A stretch of 64,000 nt of DNA from Pseudomonas sp. G34. Its GTDB lineage: Bacteria > Pseudomonadota > Gammaproteobacteria > Pseudomonadales > Pseudomonadaceae. Numbering within the stretch: the stretch's first letter is position 1; every line of letters starts with the position of its first letter. Made by a program: the position numbers and the translations under genes. Of the stretch, positions 46,872-56,171 are shown one piece after another. Under the pieces are notes generated by a model that ran no database searches, was not told the origin of the DNA, and saw only the letters and a program-made list of their open reading frames with translations. The stretch lies in contig NZ_JAVHZV010000003.1 in the NCBI RefSeq assembly GCF_031119625.1, positions 62,001 through 126,000 on the forward strand. The letters are read 5' to 3'.

Positions 46872-47333
46872 TCAGGAACACGCCAGCGTGCGGGCCTGGC
46901 GCCGACTGACATAGCGCTCGCGCAGTTTGTCGTAGGCCAGGTTGTAGCCCAGGGTGTAGGGCAGGAAGAACAGGATCAGGCCGATGTCCAGGAAGAACGC
47001 CGCAACCAGGCTGATCGACAGCCACCAGGCCGCCAGCGGTACCAGCACCAGGATCAGGCCGGCTTCGAACAGCAGCGCATGGCTGATTCGCGCCCACAGG
47101 CCGCGCTCGAAGCCCATGCGCCGCTGCGCGGCATCGAACAGGATGTTGAAGAGCATGTTCCAGAGCATGGCGATGGCCGAGAACATCAGGGTCAGCGCGC
47201 CCATGTGCGCCAGCGACTTGCCCAGCGCCCAGGCCAGCAGCGGTGCGCATACCACCACGGCGATCAGCTCGAACAGGGTGGCGTGTAACACGCGCTCTTT
47301 CATGGAGCGCCGGGCAATGGTGGACTGCTTCAT
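46872..47333 (-). CDS. PACE-family multidrug/chlorhexidine efflux transporter
   Basis: A 153-residue inner-membrane protein with four helices arranged as two bacterial-transmembrane-pair domains. The first has ERVLHATLFELIAVV with the conserved membrane Glu thought to be essential in AceI-type transporters; the second has ARISHALLFEAGLILVLVP with the matching Glu. It exports biocides or short diamines in studied cases. It is divergent from a LysR gene, the arrangement typical of PACE genes and their regulator. The start at 47333 is chosen over 47387 by family length. Confidence 0.85.
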   Translation of the reverse strand: MKQSTIARRSMKERVLHATLFELIAVVVCAPLLAWALGKSLAHMGALTLMFSAIAMLWNMLFNILFDAAQRRMGFERGLWARISHALLFEAGLILVLVPLAAWWLSISLVAAFFLDIGLILFFLPYTLGYNLAYDKLRERYVSRRQARTLACS

Positions 47334-47418
47334 TTCAGACTCGCTAGCTAAGATCGATGACGCTATTCTCATCGGTAAAACTGCCATCTAAAAGTTAACA
47401 GCCATCGGCTAAACCGAT

Positions 47419-48294
47419 ATGAATCTTTCCCCTGAATCCCTGCAGGCCTTCGCCCAGGCGGCTGCCACGGGCTCGTTCAGCGCCGCGGCACGGCGCCTGG
47501 GCAAGCGCCAGTCGACGATCAGCGAGGCGATTTCGCGCCTTGAAGTCGACCTCGACGTCACCTTGTTCGTACGCGGCGCCCGGCAGCTGACCCTGACCGA
47601 AGCCGGCAGCAGCCTGCTGAGCCGCGTGCAGGACGTACTGGCCGCGTCGGATCGCCTGCTGCGCCAGGCCAGCCAGCTGGCGGCAGGCCTGGAGCCCAAG
47701 CTGACCCTGGTGCTTTCCGATGCCTACCAGGCCAGCCAGTACCAGGCGCGCTTGAGCGAGCTGGATGAGCGCTACCCGGACCTGGAGTTCGAGTGCTTCT
47801 TCGCCGAACACGCCGATGTGCTGGATCTGGTCGGCCAGGGCCGCGCCCACCTGGGCCTGCTTGCCGCCCAGAGCAGCTACCCGCCCGAGCTGGCCCATGC
47901 GAGCCTGGCGGACGCGGCGGACTTCGGCCTGTTCGTGGTCAAGGGGCACCCGCTCAGCCGACTGCCGCGCGTCACCCTGGAAGACCTGGTGCACTGGCGC
48001 GTGCTGCGCCTGAGCAGCGTGGCAGACCACTCCGGCGAACTGGACGATCTGCCTGGTAGCGGCGGGCGTTGCTGGTCGGCACCGGACTACCTGCTGCTGC
48101 TGGAAATGGCCGCCCTGGGCTTCGGCTGGGCCGCCCTGCCCCGCCAGCTGGTGCAGAACCACGGCGGCGAAAGCCTGTATGAGCTGAAGGTCAACGGCTG
48201 GCCGAAGCAGGTGCCGGTCGATGTGGTCTGGTCGCGCGTTAGGCCCCTGGGCCCGGCAGCCTCGTGGCTGCTGGAGCGGCTATTGAGCGCGTGA
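47419..48294 (+). CDS. LysR-family regulator, likely of the PACE gene
   Basis: A 291-residue LysR protein. The winged helix is residues 1-60 (LQAFAQAAATGSFSAAARRL and STISEAISRLEVDLD), followed by the effector domain. Divergent from the PACE efflux gene with an 85-bp shared promoter region, so it probably controls that gene, as AceR controls aceI in Acinetobacter. Confidence 0.85.
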   Translation: MNLSPESLQAFAQAAATGSFSAAARRLGKRQSTISEAISRLEVDLDVTLFVRGARQLTLTEAGSSLLSRVQDVLAASDRLLRQASQLAAGLEPKLTLVLSDAYQASQYQARLSELDERYPDLEFECFFAEHADVLDLVGQGRAHLGLLAAQSSYPPELAHASLADAADFGLFVVKGHPLSRLPRVTLEDLVHWRVLRLSSVADHSGELDDLPGSGGRCWSAPDYLLLLEMAALGFGWAALPRQLVQNHGGESLYELKVNGWPKQVPVDVVWSRVRPLGPAASWLLERLLSA

Positions 48295-48305
48295 ACGAGG
48301 CCGGC

Positions 48306-48550
48306 ATGAAGAGCTTTACGCCGATCGATCTCGAACGCCGCAGCTTCACGGGCCTGCGCTGCGTATTTCTGTCGATCATGACGTTGGCGGATCGCTGTAC
48401 GCCTTGATCGCAACGAGCTTCAACCTGTGGCTGGCGGGTTTTCTGCTGCTGCCCAATGGCCTGCTGATCTACCTCGGCATCTTTGCCAAGGACAACACCC
48501 TACGTAACACCCACGAGATGCTCAGGGATCTCGGACAGACCTTCGGCTAA
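48306..48550 (+). pseudogene. small membrane protein gene with a frameshift
   Basis: The ATG at 48306, with GAGG ahead and 11 bp after the LysR gene, opens a frame (MKSFTPIDLERRSFTGLRC...) that stops after 34 codons at about 48405. From about 48390 another frame continues with a convincing membrane protein, SLYALIATSFNLWLAGFLLL then IYLGIFAKDNTLRNTHEML, to TAA at 48548-48550. The total of 245 nt is one base short of a whole number of codons, so a single-base deletion near 48385-48395 would explain it. Restored, the product would be about 81 residues with a hydrophobic pair of helices and unknown function. A sequencing error cannot be excluded. Confidence 0.65.
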
Positions 48551-48609
48551 ACCGGGTGCCGGGCTTCTGCGCGCTGGGCTATGCTGCCCGCCCCGTCAAG
48601 GAGAAGACC

Positions 48610-48924
48610 ATGATCACCTGCTATCTGCGCTACATCATCGATCCGTACCAGCTGGCCGAGTTCGAGCACTACGCCAAACTGTGGATCCCCCTGGTGGAGA
48701 AATTCGGCGGCCAGCACCACGGTTACTTCCTGCCCTCCGAGGGCGCCAACAACGTGGCCCTGGCGCTGTTCAGCTTTCCCACCCTGGCGGCCTATGAGGA
48801 CTATCGCGTGCGCTCCATGCAGGATGAGGAGTGCCTGGCCGCCTTCGCCTACGCCCAGCAGAACCGCTGCATCCTCAGCTACGAGCGCAGCTTTATGCGC
48901 CCGGTTGGCGTCGAGCCCCGTTGA
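48610..48924 (+). CDS. NIPSNAP-family protein
   Basis: A 104-residue single-domain protein of the NIPSNAP (dimeric alpha-beta barrel) family: ITCYLRYIIDPYQLAEFEHY at the start and FPTLAAYEDYRVRSMQDEEC in the middle are typical. Its role is unknown; members are small cytosolic proteins sometimes linked to oxidative or catabolic functions. AAGGAG precedes the ATG by 8 nt. Confidence 0.8.
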   Translation: MITCYLRYIIDPYQLAEFEHYAKLWIPLVEKFGGQHHGYFLPSEGANNVALALFSFPTLAAYEDYRVRSMQDEECLAAFAYAQQNRCILSYERSFMRPVGVEPR

Positions 48925-48993
48925 GGATCTTTGGGTTTCCGGGAGCTTGTATTCGGCACCGACTGCAATAAGGCAGAAGCGGCCGTTCGATTT

Positions 48994-49120
48994 GGTGGGC
49001 TGAAGCCCACCCTACCCAAGATGCGAGGCTGTAGGGTGGATGACGCTCTTTTCATCCACCATTGCGATCGCAGAGCGGTGGACGGGTCGGGCCGCGTAGG
49101 TGAGGCGTCGTCCACCCTAC
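48994..49120. repeat. intergenic palindromic repeat element
   Basis: Within the 270-bp gap after the NIPSNAP gene. GGTGGGC/GCCCACC (48994-49011) forms one hairpin; GGTGGATGA (49035-49043) pairs with TCATCCACC (49052-49060); and GTAGGGTGGATGAC (49031-49044) is complementary to 49107-49120 in 13 of 14 positions. Elements of this GTAGGGTGGAT type are common between pseudomonad genes and may act in mRNA processing or as mobile REP-like units. Confidence 0.6.
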
Positions 49121-49194
49121 GACAGGCCGCTATCGCCACATTACAGTCACTCCATACGCAATTACGGCGAATGACCGTAAATGGCTTCTAAACC

Positions 49195-49590
49195 CTACAG
49201 CTCACCCGCGTAACAGACCGGCGAGCTGCTCGCACCCCGCCGTTCCAGTTCATCCTCGAGAAACTCCTGCAGCACGCGGGCATTGTTGTGCTGGCGGTCG
49301 CGGGCGGCATACAGCAGCGTCAGCGTGCCGGCGGCGGCGCGGAAAAGCAGGCTTTGCCAGTATTCGGGATGGGCAGCCAGCTCGCGGCGATAGCCCTCGC
49401 GAAAGGCGTCAAAGGCCTCGGTGCGGTGAGCGAACTGGCGGCGCAGCTCGGCAGATGGCGCCGCCTCGCGCAGCCATTGGTCATGATGCAGCTGATCCTT
49501 GGGCAGGCCCCGTGGCCACAGCCGATCAACCAGTACCCGGTAGCCATCACGCTCTTCATGCGGTTCATACACCCGCTTGCAGCAAATCAT
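49195..49590 (-). CDS. DUF488 family protein
   Basis: A 131-residue protein with the DUF488 pattern: ICCKRVYEPHEERDGYRVLV, DRLWPRGLPKDQ, LREAAPSAELRRQFAH and TLLYAARDRQHNNARVL. Its function is unknown. It is convergent with nothing obvious and is likely a single-gene unit; its start lies 65 bp from the divergent lipoprotein gene. Confidence 0.85.
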   Translation of the reverse strand: MICCKRVYEPHEERDGYRVLVDRLWPRGLPKDQLHHDQWLREAAPSAELRRQFAHRTEAFDAFREGYRRELAAHPEYWQSLLFRAAAGTLTLLYAARDRQHNNARVLQEFLEDELERRGASSSPVCYAGEL

Positions 49591-49655
49591 CGCCGGCCTC
49601 CTTGAGATTGCCCGGCGGCCTCGGTAACGTGGCCGCTCGCCAGACGGAGAGCCCC

Positions 49656-50327
49656 ATGCACATCAGCCGTAAACTCCTAGTGTTCACCCTGCTGCCGCTG
49701 TTCGCCAGTTGCGCGGTGTATACGGGCAAGCCCGTGGACGCGGAAAAAGCCCAGACCCGCCTGCAGGGCGAACTGACCCGCGAGAACGGCCAGCTGTGGC
49801 TCAAGCCCTGCGAGGATCCACGGCGCTTCGCGATCAGCGAGGGCAGCACCACCATCACCCAGGATGCCAGCGAACTGCTGGGCGATGGCCACTCGGCGCT
49901 GTTCGCCGACCTGCGTGGGGTCATGGGCGCGACCCCGATCAGCGGCGCCGACGGCGCGATGCAGGTCGGCCGGGTATACCGCCTGCAACCCGAAGGCCAC
50001 GGCTGCGACGACCCCAACTTCAAACGCACGCTGGTACGCGCCGCCGGCCAGGAGCCGTTCTGGAGCGTCACGGTGAGCAACCAGGGCATGGTGCTCAGCG
50101 GGCCCGACCGCGAACCGCTGGCATTGCCCTATATGGAAGAGCAACTGCCCGAGGGGCGCATCAACCTGACCAGCGAAGCCAACGGCGAACGCGTGGAGCT
50201 GTGGCTGGCCCCGCAACGCTGCGTGGACAGCATGAGCGGCGCGGTGCAGCACCTGAGCGCCCAGCTACGCCTCAATGGCAAGCTGATGCGCGGCTGCGCG
50301 GCGTTCGGCGGCGCGCGCAACGACTAG
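49656..50327 (+). CDS. predicted lipoprotein (COG3650-like)
   Basis: A 223-residue exported protein. The N terminus MHISRKLLVFTLLPLFASC is a lipoprotein signal with the acceptor Cys at about residue 19. The mature part has GQEPFWSVTVSNQGMVL near residue 130, typical of COG3650-type envelope proteins, and scattered cysteines that could form disulphides. GGAG precedes the ATG at 49656. A membrane-anchored envelope role is likely; the function is unknown. Confidence 0.75.
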   Translation: MHISRKLLVFTLLPLFASCAVYTGKPVDAEKAQTRLQGELTRENGQLWLKPCEDPRRFAISEGSTTITQDASELLGDGHSALFADLRGVMGATPISGADGAMQVGRVYRLQPEGHGCDDPNFKRTLVRAAGQEPFWSVTVSNQGMVLSGPDREPLALPYMEEQLPEGRINLTSEANGERVELWLAPQRCVDSMSGAVQHLSAQLRLNGKLMRGCAAFGGARND

Positions 50328-50350
50328 TTGATGGGAATATGGGGCATCGG

Positions 50351-50542
50351 TTACAGCAGGATGCCCTTGTCGCGCGCCCGCTCATGGCAGAACTGCAGCA
50401 CCTGGCGGCGCTCGTCGTTTTCCATGCGGCTCCAGCGGGTGATCTCGTCGACATTGCGCTGGCAACCGATGCAGATGTCTTCTTCATCCAGCGCACAGAC
50501 ATGCACGCAGGGCGAGGCGACCGGGCGTTCTACGGTGTGCAT
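50351..50542 (-). CDS. DUF1289 protein
   Basis: A 63-residue protein with the DUF1289 cysteine pattern (SPCVHVC, then CIGCQRNVDEI). It probably binds metal; its function is unknown. Its ATG overlaps the stop of the gamma-carbonic-anhydrase gene by one base, so the two are translationally coupled. Confidence 0.88.
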   Translation of the reverse strand: MHTVERPVASPCVHVCALDEEDICIGCQRNVDEITRWSRMENDERRQVLQFCHERARDKGILL

Positions 50543-51066
50543 CAGTCGTCCTGCTCACTCAGTTCGGCGGCGTAGCGCCGGGCGTTCTGTACATAATGGG
50601 CGGCGCCGGCTTCGAGCAGTTTCTTCTGCGCCTCGGTGAGCTCACGCACCACCTTGCCGGGCGAGCCGACCACCAGCGAGCCGTCGGGGATTTCCTTGCC
50701 CTCGGCGATCAGCGCATTGGCGCCGATGATGCAGTGCTTGCCGATACGCGCACCGTTGAGCACCACCGCGTTGATGCCGACCAGGCTGTAATCGCCCACC
50801 GTACAACCATGCAGCATGGCGTTGTGGCCGACGGTCACGCCGGTGCCCAGGGTCAGCGGCGAGCCCGGGTCGGTGTGCAGCACCGCACCGTCCTGCACGT
50901 TGCTGTTCTGGCCGATATGGATCAGTTCGTTGTCACCGCGCAGCACCGCGCCGAACCACACGCTGGCGCCTTCATCGAGGCGTACGTTGCCGATCACCGT
51001 GGCGTTGGGGGCGATCCAGCTATGCGGGTGCTGGTCGACGCGGGCGTTGCCCAGGCGGTATTTCAT
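50542..51066 (-). CDS. gamma-class carbonic anhydrase-like protein (hexapeptide repeat)
   Basis: A 174-residue left-handed beta-helix protein: repeated hexapeptides from [20 protein letters not shown] to [20 protein letters not shown], with the family motif [14 protein letters not shown] and zinc-ligand histidines in DGAVLHTD and [10 protein letters not shown]. It belongs to the gamma carbonic anhydrase/YrdA group; activity in bacteria is variable. The ATG at 51066 gives the family length. It is coupled to DUF1289 downstream and starts 22 bp after the Nudix gene. Confidence 0.9.
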   Translation of the reverse strand: MKYRLGNARVDQHPHSWIAPNATVIGNVRLDEGASVWFGAVLRGDNELIHIGQNSNVQDGAVLHTDPGSPLTLGTGVTVGHNAMLHGCTVGDYSLVGINAVVLNGARIGKHCIIGANALIAEGKEIPDGSLVVGSPGKVVRELTEAQKKLLEAGAAHYVQNARRYAAELSEQDD

Positions 51067-51088
51067 GACGGCAGTCTCACAGGCTGGC

Positions 51089-51691
51089 TCACTTGAGGTG
51101 AAGGTAATGCTCGGGCGGGCGGCGCATGTCGATACCGGCATCGAAGACCAGATTGACCAACTCCACCAGCATGATCGCCGTCAGCCCCCAGATCTTGTAC
51201 TCGCCATAGCGATAGCTGGGCACGTACCAGCTGTGCCCGAGGTAGTCGATACGGTGGGTGACCTCGCGGGGGTCGTTGCGAAAGAACTCCAGCGGTACGG
51301 AAAACACCGCGGCAATCTCGGCATCGTTGGCCTGGTACTCGACGAAATCCGGCACTACCCCGACGTAGGGGGTGACCTGAATGCCATGCCTGGACACCAG
51401 GGTACTGAGCGGCCCGACGATTTCCACCAACCCGGGCGGCAGGCCGATTTCCTCATCGGCCTCGCGCAGCGCGGTTTCGATCAGATCACGGTCTTCCGGG
51501 TCGCGACGGCCACCGGGAAAGGCGACTTCGCCGCCATGGGTGGACAGACCACTGGCGCGCAGCGTGAGCACCACTTCGGGCTCATCGCTGCGGGTGATGG
51601 GCACCAGCACCGCCGCTTCGGGAAAACCCTCCTGGGCTTCCATGAGCTGCGGGCTGTAGCCGCGAACGCGTTGGAGTAACTCGTCCAGCAT
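51089..51691 (-). CDS. Nudix hydrolase, CoA pyrophosphatase type (NudL-like)
   Basis: A 200-residue Nudix protein. The Nudix box runs through [15 protein letters not shown], then [11 protein letters not shown], with the extra CoA-type motif ([20 protein letters not shown], then [10 protein letters not shown]) of the NudL/YeaB group that cleaves CoA and its derivatives. ATG 51691 is favoured because GAGA lies 7 nt ahead; ATG 51697 would add two residues. It is first gene of a unit with the gamma-carbonic anhydrase and DUF1289. Confidence 0.87.
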   Translation of the reverse strand: MLDELLQRVRGYSPQLMEAQEGFPEAAVLVPITRSDEPEVVLTLRASGLSTHGGEVAFPGGRRDPEDRDLIETALREADEEIGLPPGLVEIVGPLSTLVSRHGIQVTPYVGVVPDFVEYQANDAEIAAVFSVPLEFFRNDPREVTHRIDYLGHSWYVPSYRYGEYKIWGLTAIMLVELVNLVFDAGIDMRRPPEHYLHLK

Positions 51692-51784
51692 GACCATTCT
51701 CGGAATTCTTCTGCGCCGGATAATGGCATGAAAGCGCGGCGCTGCCCAACCCCGCGCCGCCTTAACGTGAGCCAGCCCACGCCA

Positions 51785-52546
51785 TCAGCTTTTCAGGCGG
51801 TAGCCGGTCTTGAAAATCCAGCCGACGGTGAGAATGCACGCCAGCAGGAAGCCGAGAATCATCCCCAGGCTGACCAGCACATTGACGTCCGACACACCGT
51901 AGAAGCTCCAGCGAAACGCGCTGATCAGGTACACCACCGGGTTGAACAGGGTCACCGTCTGCCACACCGGTGGCAGCATGCTGATCGAGTAGAAGCTGCC
52001 GCCGAGAAAGGTCAGCGGCGTGACGATCAGCGCCGGAACGATCTGCAGCTTCTCCCAGCCATCGGCCCACACGCCGATGATGAAGCCGAACAGGCTGAAG
52101 GTCAGCGCCGTGAGCACCAGGAAGGCCAGCATCCACACCGGGTGGAGAATCTCGAAATCGACGAACAGCCGCGCCGTGGCGAGGATGATCAAGCCGAGCA
52201 CGATGGACTTGGTGGCCGCCGCCCCAACGTAGCCGAGAAGAATCTCCAGGTAGGAGATCGGCGCCGACAGCACCTCGTAGATGGTGCCCGAGTACTTGGG
52301 CATGTAGATGCCGAACGAGGCGTTGGAAATGCTCTCGGTGAGCAGCGCCAGCATGATCAGCCCGGGGATGATGAAGGCGCCATAGCTCACGCCATGCACC
52401 TGGGTCATGCTCGAGCCGATGGCCGAGCCGAACACCACGAAATACAGCGAGGTGGTGATCACCGGGGTGGCGATGCTCTGCAGCAGGGTGCGCCAGGTGC
52501 GCGCCAGCTCGAACAGGTAGATGGCGCGGATCGCGTAGAAATTCAT
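51785..52546 (-). CDS. ABC-2 type transporter permease (YadH-like)
   Basis: A 253-residue inner-membrane permease with six hydrophobic segments and the ABC-2 signature [20 protein letters not shown]. It forms an exporter with the ATPase encoded upstream, whose stop overlaps this start by 4 bases. The pair matches the YadG/YadH group, whose substrate is unknown. Confidence 0.9.
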   Translation of the reverse strand: MNFYAIRAIYLFELARTWRTLLQSIATPVITTSLYFVVFGSAIGSSMTQVHGVSYGAFIIPGLIMLALLTESISNASFGIYMPKYSGTIYEVLSAPISYLEILLGYVGAAATKSIVLGLIILATARLFVDFEILHPVWMLAFLVLTALTFSLFGFIIGVWADGWEKLQIVPALIVTPLTFLGGSFYSISMLPPVWQTVTLFNPVVYLISAFRWSFYGVSDVNVLVSLGMILGFLLACILTVGWIFKTGYRLKS

Positions 52547-53469
52547 GGCTGCTCCTTCACGAGACTGACGAAGATGTCTTCCAGCGAGCTCTCGCTGGAC
52601 TGCAGATCCTTGAAGGCGATGCCATGCTGCGCCAGGGCTTGCAGCAGCTCGGCGATGCCGGTGTCGTCCTGTTGGCCATCGAAGCTGTAGACCAGCTCAT
52701 GGCCGTCGTCGCGCAGCTGCAGGTCATCGCGTTGCAGCGCAGGCGGCAGTTCGCTCAAGGGTTGCTGCAGGTGCAGGGTCAGCTGCTTCTTGCCGAGCTG
52801 GCGCATCAGGGTGGCCTTGTCCTGCACCAGAATGATCTCGCCCTTGCGGATCACCCCGATGCGGTCGGCCATCTCCTCGGCCTCTTCGATGTAGTGAGTG
52901 GTGAGGATGATGGTCACCCCACGCTCGCGCAGCTTGCGCACCATTTCCCACATGTTGCGGCGCAGCTCGACGTCGACGCCGGCGGTCGGCTCGTCGAGAA
53001 ACAGGATCTCCGGCTGGTGGGACAACGCCTTGGCGATCATCACCCGGCGCTTCATGCCACCGGACAATTCGAAGATGCGTGCGTCTTTCTTCTCCCACAG
53101 CGACAGGTCGCGCAGCAGTTGCTCCAGGTAGGCGTTGTCCGGCGCCTTGCCGAACAGCCCACGGCTGAAGCGCACCGCCGCCCACACGCTTTCGAAGCCT
53201 TCGTTGAACAACTCTTGCGGCACCAGGCCGATCTTCGAACGGGCCGCGCGGTAATCGCGCAGGATGTCATGGCCGGCGACCGTGACCGAGCCGCTGCCCG
53301 GATTGACGATGCCGCAGATGATGCTGATCAGCGTGGTCTTGCCCGCCCCGTTGGGGCCGAGCAGCGCGAAGATCTCGCCCTGGTGGATGTCCAGGTCGAT
53401 GGATTTGAGCGCCGGATGGCCGGACGCGTAGGTCTTGTTCAACTGCTGGATGGAAATGACCGGTTGCAC
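52543..53469 (-). CDS. ABC transporter ATPase (YadG-like)
   Basis: A 308-residue ATP-binding subunit. Walker A is [12 protein letters not shown] (about residue 42), the signature [16 protein letters not shown], and Walker [12 protein letters not shown]. The start is a GTG at 53469 with GAGG 8 nt ahead; the frame is open further upstream but that part (Gly/Pro/Arg-rich, no ribosome site) is not family-like. It drives the permease encoded by the overlapping next gene. Confidence 0.93.
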   Translation of the reverse strand: MQPVISIQQLNKTYASGHPALKSIDLDIHQGEIFALLGPNGAGKTTLISIICGIVNPGSGSVTVAGHDILRDYRAARSKIGLVPQELFNEGFESVWAAVRFSRGLFGKAPDNAYLEQLLRDLSLWEKKDARIFELSGGMKRRVMIAKALSHQPEILFLDEPTAGVDVELRRNMWEMVRKLRERGVTIILTTHYIEEAEEMADRIGVIRKGEIILVQDKATLMRQLGKKQLTLHLQQPLSELPPALQRDDLQLRDDGHELVYSFDGQQDDTGIAELLQALAQHGIAFKDLQSSESSLEDIFVSLVKEQP

Positions 53470-53718
53470 GATACGCCTCGATCCTGGAAACAGCTGGCCA
53501 TTGTAAAGAAATGTTGCCCTGCCCGCTGAGCCGGCTGACGACTGCGCGCAGGGCGATGCGAGATCGGCTGCCGCCTGCACCTGCTACAGGCACCGCGCGC
53601 AGACGCCAAGGAGCACGCCGCTATTCGCCAAATTCGGAACATGGACACGACAACCGAGTCCGATACACGGCACACTCATGTACTTCACCGCGAACCCTTC
53701 ACACACAAGGATCATGCA

Positions 53719-54030
53719 ATGGCTTTCAAACACCTGATTGGCGGCGCCGCTCTGCTCGCCCTGCTCGCCGGCTGCAGCACGACCGACACAGCACCCACCC
53801 AGGCGTCGAAACCTGCCAACAACAATGGCAAATGCAGCGCCGAAGCCGCGCAGAACCTGCTCGGCCAGGTGGCCAATGCCGAAATCGTCGAGCGCGCCCG
53901 CGAACAGTCCGGCGCGCGCACCGCCCGTGTGCTGTCGCCTGGCGACATGGTCACCCTGGACTACGACTCCCAGCGCCTGAACATCGACATCACCGAAGCC
54001 GAAGTGATCGAGCGCATCACCTGCGGCTGA
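53719..54030 (+). CDS. I78-family peptidase inhibitor-like lipoprotein
   Basis: A 103-residue exported lipoprotein with signal MAFKHLIGGAALLALLAGC (lipobox LAGC). The mature domain (CSAEAAQNLLGQVAN, ARVLSPGDMVTLDYDSQRLN, ITCG) matches the potato-inhibitor-I78 family of small periplasmic protease inhibitors; the two Cys may pair. AAGGA precedes the ATG at 53719. A terminator follows. Confidence 0.85.
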   Translation: MAFKHLIGGAALLALLAGCSTTDTAPTQASKPANNNGKCSAEAAQNLLGQVANAEIVERAREQSGARTARVLSPGDMVTLDYDSQRLNIDITEAEVIERITCG

Positions 54031-54080
54031 GCCGACGGTGCGCCCTGCCGCGGCGCCTGACCGGCCGCAACTGAAACGAC

Positions 54081-54110
54081 GAAAGCGCCGCAAGGGCGCT
54101 TTCTGTTTTT
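54081..54110 (+). terminator. rho-independent terminator
   Basis: GAAAGCGCC (54081-54089) and GGCGCTTTC (54095-54103) form a 9-bp stem, followed by TGTTTTT, 50 bp after the lipoprotein gene. Confidence 0.88.
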
Positions 54111-54164
54111 CAGCTACCGCTACAACCCGGCGGCGCCCACCGTCGCAACCGCGGGCGCCCAGGC

Positions 54165-55661
54165 TCAGGCCGCCTTGCGAAACACGCGCAGCAACGGGCG
54201 CAGGCCAAGCAGCAGAACCAGCACGGTGAACGCCAGTACGGTGGCGCTGATCGGCCGTTCCACGAAGGTCATGAAATCCCCCCGCGACAGCAGCATGGCG
54301 CGGCGGAAATGCTCCTCCATCATCGGCCCGAGCACGAAGCCCAGCAGCAGCGGCGCGGCAGGGAAACCGAGCACGCGCATGGCGTAGCCGAAGGCGCCGA
54401 ACAGGGTCACCACCAGCACGTCGAAGGCGCTGTGGTTGACGCTGTAGGTACCGATGCAGACGAACATCAGCACCGCCGGGAACAGCAGGTGGTACGGCAC
54501 CATCAGCAAGCGCACCCAGAGGCCGATCAGCGGCACGTTGAGGATCACCAGCAGCACGTTGCCGATCCAGAAGCTGACCACCAGCCCCCAGAACAGCGAT
54601 GGCTGCTCGGTCATCAGCTGCGGCCCGGGGGCGATGCCATGGATCATCAGGGCGCCGAGCATCAGCGCCATGGTCGCGCTACCGGGAATGCCCAGCGCCA
54701 TGGTGGGGATGAAGGCGGTCTGGTCGGCGGCGTTGTTGGCCGCCTCCGGGGCGACGATGCCTTCGATGGCGCCCTTGCCAAAGCGCTCGGGTTCGCGGGC
54801 GATGCGCCGCTCGGTGGCGTAAGCCAGAAACGCCGCGATGGACGGCCCGGTGCCTGGCAGGGTGCCGAAGAACGAGCCGATGCTCGAGCCGCGCAACATC
54901 GGCAGCCAGGAGCGCCTGAGGTCATCGCGGGTGGGCTTCATGGCCGCCAGGCGCAGGGAGTTGCGATCAACCTGGCCGCCGTCCACCTTGCCGATGCTGG
55001 CGATCACCTCGGCGACGCCGAACAGGCCCATGGCCAGCGCCACCAGGTTGATGCCGTCGGCCAGGTCGAGCACGCCGAAGTCGAAGCGCCGCGTACCGGT
55101 GTAGATATCGCTGCCCACGGTGCCGAACAGGATGCCGAAGGCGACCATGATCAGGCCCTTGAGCAGCGAGCCGCCGGAGATGTTGGAGGCCGCCACCAGG
55201 CCGAGCAGCATCAACGCGAAGTACTCGGCCGAGGAAAAGCTCAGGGCGTAATGGCTGATGGTCGAGGCCAGGCTCATCAGCAGGATGATGCCGAACGAGC
55301 CGCCGAAGAACGACGCCACGGTGGTCATCAACAACGCCACGCCACCGCGCCCTTGCTGGGCCATGGGGTAGCCATCCAGGCAGGTCACCGCACTGGAGGG
55401 GGTGCCCGGCACGTTGAGCAGGATCGACGCAGTGCTGCCACCGTAGCTGGTGCCGTACCAGATGCCGGCGAGCATGATCAGCGCGGCGGTCGGCTCCAGG
55501 TGGAAGGTCATGGGGAACAGCATGGAGATGGCGGCGAGCACGCCGATGCCCGGGATCACCCCGAGCAAGGTGCCCATGAATACCCCGACGAAGCAGTAGA
55601 ACAGGTTGTACCAGGAGAAGGCGGTCTCCATGCCGATCAGCAAATTGTCGACGAAAGACAT
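54165..55661 (-). CDS. tripartite tricarboxylate transporter, large permease TctA (operon 2)
   Basis: A 498-residue polytopic inner-membrane protein of the TctA family: GTLLGVIPGIGVLAAISMLF near the N terminus, a second GTLPGTGPSIAAFLAY repeat, and the conserved PEAANNAADQTAF motif. With TctB and the TctC binding protein it imports a carboxylate. The ATG at 55661 has AGGTG ahead; the upstream open frame lies over tctB. It is third gene of tctCBA; tctB ends 11 bp upstream. Confidence 0.92.
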   Translation of the reverse strand: MSFVDNLLIGMETAFSWYNLFYCFVGVFMGTLLGVIPGIGVLAAISMLFPMTFHLEPTAALIMLAGIWYGTSYGGSTASILLNVPGTPSSAVTCLDGYPMAQQGRGGVALLMTTVASFFGGSFGIILLMSLASTISHYALSFSSAEYFALMLLGLVAASNISGGSLLKGLIMVAFGILFGTVGSDIYTGTRRFDFGVLDLADGINLVALAMGLFGVAEVIASIGKVDGGQVDRNSLRLAAMKPTRDDLRRSWLPMLRGSSIGSFFGTLPGTGPSIAAFLAYATERRIAREPERFGKGAIEGIVAPEAANNAADQTAFIPTMALGIPGSATMALMLGALMIHGIAPGPQLMTEQPSLFWGLVVSFWIGNVLLVILNVPLIGLWVRLLMVPYHLLFPAVLMFVCIGTYSVNHSAFDVLVVTLFGAFGYAMRVLGFPAAPLLLGFVLGPMMEEHFRRAMLLSRGDFMTFVERPISATVLAFTVLVLLLGLRPLLRVFRKAA

Positions 55662-55672
55662 TCCGGCACCTA

Positions 55673-56116
55673 TCAGAACAGATCGAAATTCATATCCAGC
55701 GCGAGCTGGAAGATCAGGTAGGCGAGCACCGCCAGCGCGGTGGCGAGTAGCAACGCCTGCCTGGGGCGGGTCTTGCTGTCGGCCAGGGCGGAGATCAGCA
55801 CCACGCCGAGCACGGCCGGTATCAACCCGGAAAAGGTCACCGCCAGGGCGAAGAAGCCGATGGCGCCGAGCACCAGCAGCGCCGGGCGCCATTGCACCGA
55901 CATGCCGTCACGCAGCCCTGGCCGCAGCCAGGCGAACAGCGCGAGTAACGCGCCCAGCACGCCGAGGCCCACGCCCATGGCGACCGGAAACATGCCCGGG
56001 CCCATGCGCTGAATGCTGCCGATGTTGTACTGGTTGACGGCGTACAGGCTGACAGCCACGCCGAACACGGCGATCAGCAAGCCGCTGGCCGCGTCCTGAT
56101 AGTTACGCTGTGACAT
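55673..56116 (-). CDS. tripartite tricarboxylate transporter, small permease TctB (operon 2)
   Basis: A 147-residue membrane protein with four hydrophobic segments (GLLIAVFGVAVSLYAVNQY, FPVAMGVGLGVLGALLALFA and others), the TctB pattern. GAGGA precedes the ATG at 56116. It lies between tctC and tctA. Confidence 0.88.
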   Translation of the reverse strand: MSQRNYQDAASGLLIAVFGVAVSLYAVNQYNIGSIQRMGPGMFPVAMGVGLGVLGALLALFAWLRPGLRDGMSVQWRPALLVLGAIGFFALAVTFSGLIPAVLGVVLISALADSKTRPRQALLLATALAVLAYLIFQLALDMNFDLF

Positions 56117-56171
56117 TGCCAATTCCTCGAAAGCCAGGGCGCGGCACCTGCCGCGCCCTGCAGGTGGGGGC

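Noticed and set aside
54309..55721. A 470-codon plus-strand frame opposite tctA
   Set aside because: Antisense product rich in His, Gln and Gly, typical of a shadow of a membrane protein gene.
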